Translations under genes and position numbers: made by a program
Notes under the pieces: model-generated
Seen by the model: the letters and a program-made list of their open reading frames with translations, nothing else
Database searches by the model: none
What the model was told of the DNA's origin: nothing
Assembly (NCBI GenBank): GCA_013813605.1
Contig: JACCRL010000211.1
Location: 1 to 16,137 of the forward strand
DNA length: 16,137 nt
Direction of reading: 5' to 3'
Source of the DNA: Gemmatimonadaceae bacterium
Lineage (GTDB): Bacteria; Gemmatimonadota; Gemmatimonadetes; Gemmatimonadales; Gemmatimonadaceae
Shown: one piece after another, positions 13,207 through 16,137 of the stretch
How the letters are laid out: every line of letters begins with the position of its first letter
How positions within the stretch are numbered: the first letter of the stretch is position 1

Positions 13207-14880
13207 ATGAGACATCTCTCAACCTACCTCTCGATCGTGGCGCTCGCACCGTCGCTCCTCTGGGCGCAGAACGACGCCGGCCTGATTCTCACCAACGGAC
13301 GCATATACACCGTCGACAACACGCGGCCGATGGTCAGCGCGCTGGCGGTGCGGGGCGGTCGCGTTGCGTTCGCCGGCTCCGATGCGGAGATGCGCGCGCT
13401 TGGTTGGCGCGACGCAAGAGTGATCGACCTTGCCGGGCGCACCGTAATCCCGGGGATGGTTGACGCTCACGCGCACCTCCTTGGGCTCGGCACGTCGCTG
13501 CGGACTGTGAACCTCGCCGGTTCGAAGTCGTACGACGAGGCGATAGCGCGCGTAGTCGCCTGGGCGAAGAACGTCGGGCCTGGCGAATGGATTACCGGCC
13601 GCGGCTGGGACCAGAATCTCTGGGCGGAGAAAGAATTCCCGACCCATGAGGCACTGTCGCGTGCGCTACCCCGCAATCCGGTCGTGCTTTCCCGAATCGA
13701 CGGTCACGCCGTACTGGCCAACGCCAGGGCGATGGAGCTGGCCGGGGTTACGGCGGCTACCAAAGATCCGTCGGGTGGTCGCATCATGCGCGGCGCGGGC
13801 GGGGCGCCATCGGGTGTGTTCGTCGACAACGCCGAGGACCTGGTGTCGCGCGCGATTCCGTCGGCTTCGCGCGCGCAGACGAGGGCGGCTGTCCTCGCCG
13901 CGATCACTGAGTGCAATCGCTGGGGGCTGGTCGGCATCCACGACGCCGGCGCGTCGGCGTCCACGGTGACCGTGTACGAAGAGCTCGCGAAAGCGGGAGA
14001 CTTCAACCTTCGGAACTACGTGATGCTGAGCGATCCCGGTGAGGCTCCGGCTCGCCCGAACCCGTATCTGCAGCGTGGTCCGCGCTCCGGGTTGTACGAC
14101 GGGCGCATCTGGGTACGCGCCATCAAGCTCTACGCGGACGGCGCACTCGGCTCGCGCGGAGCGGCGCTTCTCACCCCTTACTCGGACGAGCCGGCCAATT
14201 CCGGACTGCTGGTTTCTTCCGCCGAGCATATCCGGAAAATGGCGGAAATGGGGCTGCGGCGCGGATTTCAGATCAACGTGCACGCCATCGGCGACCGTGG
14301 GAATCGCGCCGCGCTCGACGCGTTCGAATCAGCTCTCCGCGCCGTTCCGCGTGCCGATCATCGCTTCCGGGTCGAGCACGCCCAGGTGATCAGCGAGCAG
14401 GACATCCCGCGGTTCGCGAGGCTTGGTGTGATCCCCTCGATGCAGGGGAGCCACCAGACGAGCGACATGCGGTGGGCTGAGCAGCGCGTAGGTCCGGTCC
14501 GGATACGGGGTGCGTATGCGTGGCGCGCCTTACTCAACACCGGCGTGATCATTCCGAACGGGAGCGATTTTCCGGTCGAGGAAGTAAACCCGCTGCTGTC
14601 GTTCCACGCGGCGATAACGAGGCAGGATCCGTCGAACTGGCCGGCGGGCGGCTGGTATCCCGAGCAGCGGATGACGCGCCAGGAAGCCCTTCAGTCGCTG
14701 ACGATCTGGCCCGCGCAGGCGGCCTTTCAGGAATCGGTGATGGGCTCGCTCGCGGCGGGGAAGTACGCCGACTTCGTCGTGCTCGACCGTGACATCATGC
14801 AGGTTCCCGAGACCGAAATCCTGTCGGCGCGCGTGATCGCGACCTATCTGGGCGGGCGCAAGGTCTACGAAGCGAAGTAA
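13207..14880 (+). CDS. Secreted amidohydrolase, Amidohydro_3 (YtcJ-like) family
   Basis: A 557-residue metal-dependent hydrolase of the YtcJ/NfdA branch of the amidohydrolase superfamily. A signal peptide (MRHLSTYLSIVALAPSLLWA, cleavage before QN) predicts export. Catalytic features are the HxH motif in VDAHAHLLGLG (His88, His90), KLYADGALGSRGAALL (family metal-site region), NVHAIGDRGN, RVEHAQVI and the late Asp in PNGSDFPVEE. The C-terminal SLAAGKYADFVVLDRD is the usual closing beta-sandwich. Family members hydrolyse N-formyl or other amides, but substrates are mostly unknown. ATG at 13207 is the best start because the signal peptide begins there; an in-frame GTG lies at 13174. No strong ribosome site is visible. 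Confidence 0.93.
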   Translation: MRHLSTYLSIVALAPSLLWAQNDAGLILTNGRIYTVDNTRPMVSALAVRGGRVAFAGSDAEMRALGWRDARVIDLAGRTVIPGMVDAHAHLLGLGTSLRTVNLAGSKSYDEAIARVVAWAKNVGPGEWITGRGWDQNLWAEKEFPTHEALSRALPRNPVVLSRIDGHAVLANARAMELAGVTAATKDPSGGRIMRGAGGAPSGVFVDNAEDLVSRAIPSASRAQTRAAVLAAITECNRWGLVGIHDAGASASTVTVYEELAKAGDFNLRNYVMLSDPGEAPARPNPYLQRGPRSGLYDGRIWVRAIKLYADGALGSRGAALLTPYSDEPANSGLLVSSAEHIRKMAEMGLRRGFQINVHAIGDRGNRAALDAFESALRAVPRADHRFRVEHAQVISEQDIPRFARLGVIPSMQGSHQTSDMRWAEQRVGPVRIRGAYAWRALLNTGVIIPNGSDFPVEEVNPLLSFHAAITRQDPSNWPAGGWYPEQRMTRQEALQSLTIWPAQAAFQESVMGSLAAGKYADFVVLDRDIMQVPETEILSARVIATYLGGRKVYEAK

Positions 14881-14930
14881 CACGGCACATCGCTTGCCCT
14901 TCGTTGCCCCACTTCATCACGGCCCCATAA

Positions 14931-15845
14931 ATGTCATTTAGCCGATTCCTCGGCCCGTTTTTTTTGTCGTTGTCCCTCTTCGCCTGCTCCGGTAAGGACA
15001 CCGCTTCCGCCCGCACGCGGAAGGTGGCGAATGCGCTCGGCCCCGGTGTCGCGCCGCGCCCGGCGGTCGTCACAGCCAGCGGAACGCCGTACAAGGCGAT
15101 CGCCGTCGGCAACGGCGGCACGATCAACGGCACTGTCGACTTCGATGGCGACATGCCTCTCGACACCGTGATTCAGCCGACGGTGGACCAGAAAGTCTGC
15201 GGGACGTCGATCATCGAGCAGCGTGTCGCACGGAGCGGAACGCGGGTCGGCGGCGTGCTTGTCTGGCTCACGGACATCAGGACGGGGAAGCCGGTCCCGC
15301 TCGAGAAGAGGTTCGAGCTCACGAACGAGCATTGCACACTCGACCCCCACGTGCAGGCGATTTACACTACCAGCACGCTGAACGTCGGCACCGAAGACCG
15401 TACGCTGCACACGAACAAGTTCATCAATGTCGCGACCGGACAGCTGGTTGCGCTCGCGCCGTTCAACGACGACGGCGAAGTGGTGCCCTACGATCGCACT
15501 TTCACCGAGACGGCGCAGATCGAAGTCACGTGCGAGCAGCATCCGTGGACACGCGCGTACATCGCGGTGCTCGACCATCCGTACTTCGCCAAGACAGCGG
15601 CGGCGGGAAGTTTCTCCCTCGATGGAGTTCCGCCTGGCACCTACCGAGTTCGGGCGTGGCACCCGAGCCTGGGCCTCGTTGACGACAGCGTCACGGTGGC
15701 AGCGGGGCAGCAGGTGCCGTTGGCGCTGAGGATAAGGGGAAGGAACGCGCCGGCTGTGGCCGCGCCGGTAGCTGCTCCGGGGGATTCGGCAGTGGATTCC
15801 ATGACGACTCCGTTAACCGGGTCCAGTACGCCGGCGCGGCTCTAG
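14931..15845 (+). CDS. Lipoprotein with carboxypeptidase-regulatory-like domain
   Basis: A 304-residue lipoprotein: MSFSRFLGPFFLSLSLFAC is a lipoprotein signal with Cys19. After a low-complexity linker comes a beta-rich region starting GGTINGTVDFDGD (about 62-74), then LVWLTDIRTGKPVP, and cysteines at 90 and 135. A block IEVTCEQHPWTRAYIAVLDHPYFAKT (197-222) leads into GSFSLDGVPPGTYRVRAWHPSLG (226-248), a carboxypeptidase-regulatory-like (Cna-B-type) fold. I recall similar proteins with HPWM, where Cys/His/Met could form a cupredoxin-like copper site; here the Met position is Thr207. The tail is Ala/Pro/Ser-rich and probably disordered. No ribosome site precedes ATG 14931. It follows the amidohydrolase by 50 bases on the same strand. 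Its role, perhaps periplasmic electron transfer or binding, is inference. Confidence 0.82.
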   Translation: MSFSRFLGPFFLSLSLFACSGKDTASARTRKVANALGPGVAPRPAVVTASGTPYKAIAVGNGGTINGTVDFDGDMPLDTVIQPTVDQKVCGTSIIEQRVARSGTRVGGVLVWLTDIRTGKPVPLEKRFELTNEHCTLDPHVQAIYTTSTLNVGTEDRTLHTNKFINVATGQLVALAPFNDDGEVVPYDRTFTETAQIEVTCEQHPWTRAYIAVLDHPYFAKTAAAGSFSLDGVPPGTYRVRAWHPSLGLVDDSVTVAAGQQVPLALRIRGRNAPAVAAPVAAPGDSAVDSMTTPLTGSSTPARL

Positions 15846-15889
15846 AGCCAACTGCAACTGAGAAGGGCGCAGATCGCGCAGAACAACTC

Positions 15890-16137
15890 CTATCCGACGA
15901 GAACCTCACCCGCCCGAAACTGCCCGCGGTAGAGCCGCGAGTAAACACCTTCCCCAGCGAGCAGGTCGCTGTGCTTGCCTTCCTCGACGACGGCGCCGCG
16001 GTCGATAACCACCACGCGGTCGGCGCGGAGAACCGTGCTCAGCCGGTGCGCGATGATGAGCGTCGAGCGCGCGCGCAGCAGGTCTTCCATCGCTTCTTCC
16101 ACCAGCCGCTCGCTCTCGCTGTCGAGGCTGGATGTCG
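15890..16137 (-). CDS. ABC transporter ATP-binding protein, C-terminal part (partial)
   Basis: The C-terminal end of an ABC exporter ATPase; the rest lies beyond the right edge. The frame is open to the last base and begins TSSLDSESERLVEEAMEDLL, which is the D-loop directly after Walker B, so ATG at 16102 is internal, not the start. IIAHRLSTVLRADRVVVIDRG contains the H-loop histidine, and the tail GKHSDLLAGEGVYSRLYRGQF is typical of MsbA/MdlB-type half transporters with fused membrane domains. Cargo cannot be told from this piece. It converges with the lipoprotein gene across 44 bases that show no clear terminator. Confidence 0.93.
   Translation of the reverse strand, partial: TSSLDSESERLVEEAMEDLLRARSTLIIAHRLSTVLRADRVVVIDRGAVVEEGKHSDLLAGEGVYSRLYRGQFRAGEVLVG

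Noticed and set aside
15846..15889. Possible bidirectional terminator between the lipoprotein and ABC genes
   Set aside because: No stem of useful length and no T-run could be found by eye.
1..16137. tRNA or rRNA genes, CRISPR arrays, insertion sequence ends, attachment sites
   Set aside because: Looked for cloverleaf-like segments, regularly spaced repeats, transposase motifs and terminal inverted repeats on both strands; none was seen.

Overview
This 16.1 kb window is GC-rich bacterial chromosome, densely packed, with short intergenic gaps and many overlapping start/stop codons. I see no RNA genes, insertion sequences, CRISPR arrays or phage genes. Base composition looks even apart from one AT-rich promoter gap near 3.32-3.37 kb. 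The gene set and style (GC-rich, many secreted or lipoprotein enzymes, a YaaH-type GH18, Amidohydro_3 and M24 hydrolases, a cupredoxin-like lipoprotein) suggest a Gemmatimonadota-like or related soil bacterium. That placement is inference; no phylogenetic marker is present.

Region 1 (1-2605, + strand) is a housekeeping and thiol/oxidative-repair run: inorganic pyrophosphatase (5' end cut by the window), a YbjQ/UPF0145 protein, a YfiT/BstA-type DinB-fold thiol transferase, methionine sulfoxide reductase MsrA, a small DUF4235 membrane protein and a single-domain rhodanese. Most are separated by 0-16 bases or overlap.

Region 2 (2626-3804) holds a PAP2-type membrane phosphatase on the minus strand, with two of the usual active-site arginines replaced. 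Divergent from it is a four-helix membrane protein of unknown function with a good TTGACA promoter overlapped by a direct repeat.

Region 3 (3823-10247, all minus strand) is the most interesting part. It is a tightly coupled operon transcribed from 10247 leftwards: B12-binding-type radical SAM enzyme, FAD-dependent oxidoreductase of the geranylgeranyl-reductase type, flavin reductase, class I methyltransferase, SRPBCC/cyclase-like protein, FabF-like ketosynthase, then an aquaporin 33 bases further on. Four of the five junctions among the first six genes are ATGA, TGATG or TAATG overlaps. The set looks like a compact, undescribed pathway that makes and then methylates and oxidises/reduces a polyketide, fatty acid or quinone-like molecule. 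No acyl carrier protein, chain-length factor or type III PKS is visible in the window.

Region 4 (10374-12178, + strand), divergent from the operon, holds a protein with a V4R-like C-terminus coupled by TGATG to an M24 (Xaa-Pro) peptidase. The peptidase's stop codon overlaps the stop of a convergent GH18-type secreted hydrolase (12175-13152, minus).

Region 5 (13207-15845, + strand) holds a secreted Amidohydro_3 (YtcJ-like) hydrolase and a lipoprotein with a carboxypeptidase-regulatory-like domain and a possible metal site. The window ends in the C-terminal part of an ABC exporter on the minus strand. No gene-free stretch exceeds 300 bases; the longest is 3271-3408.
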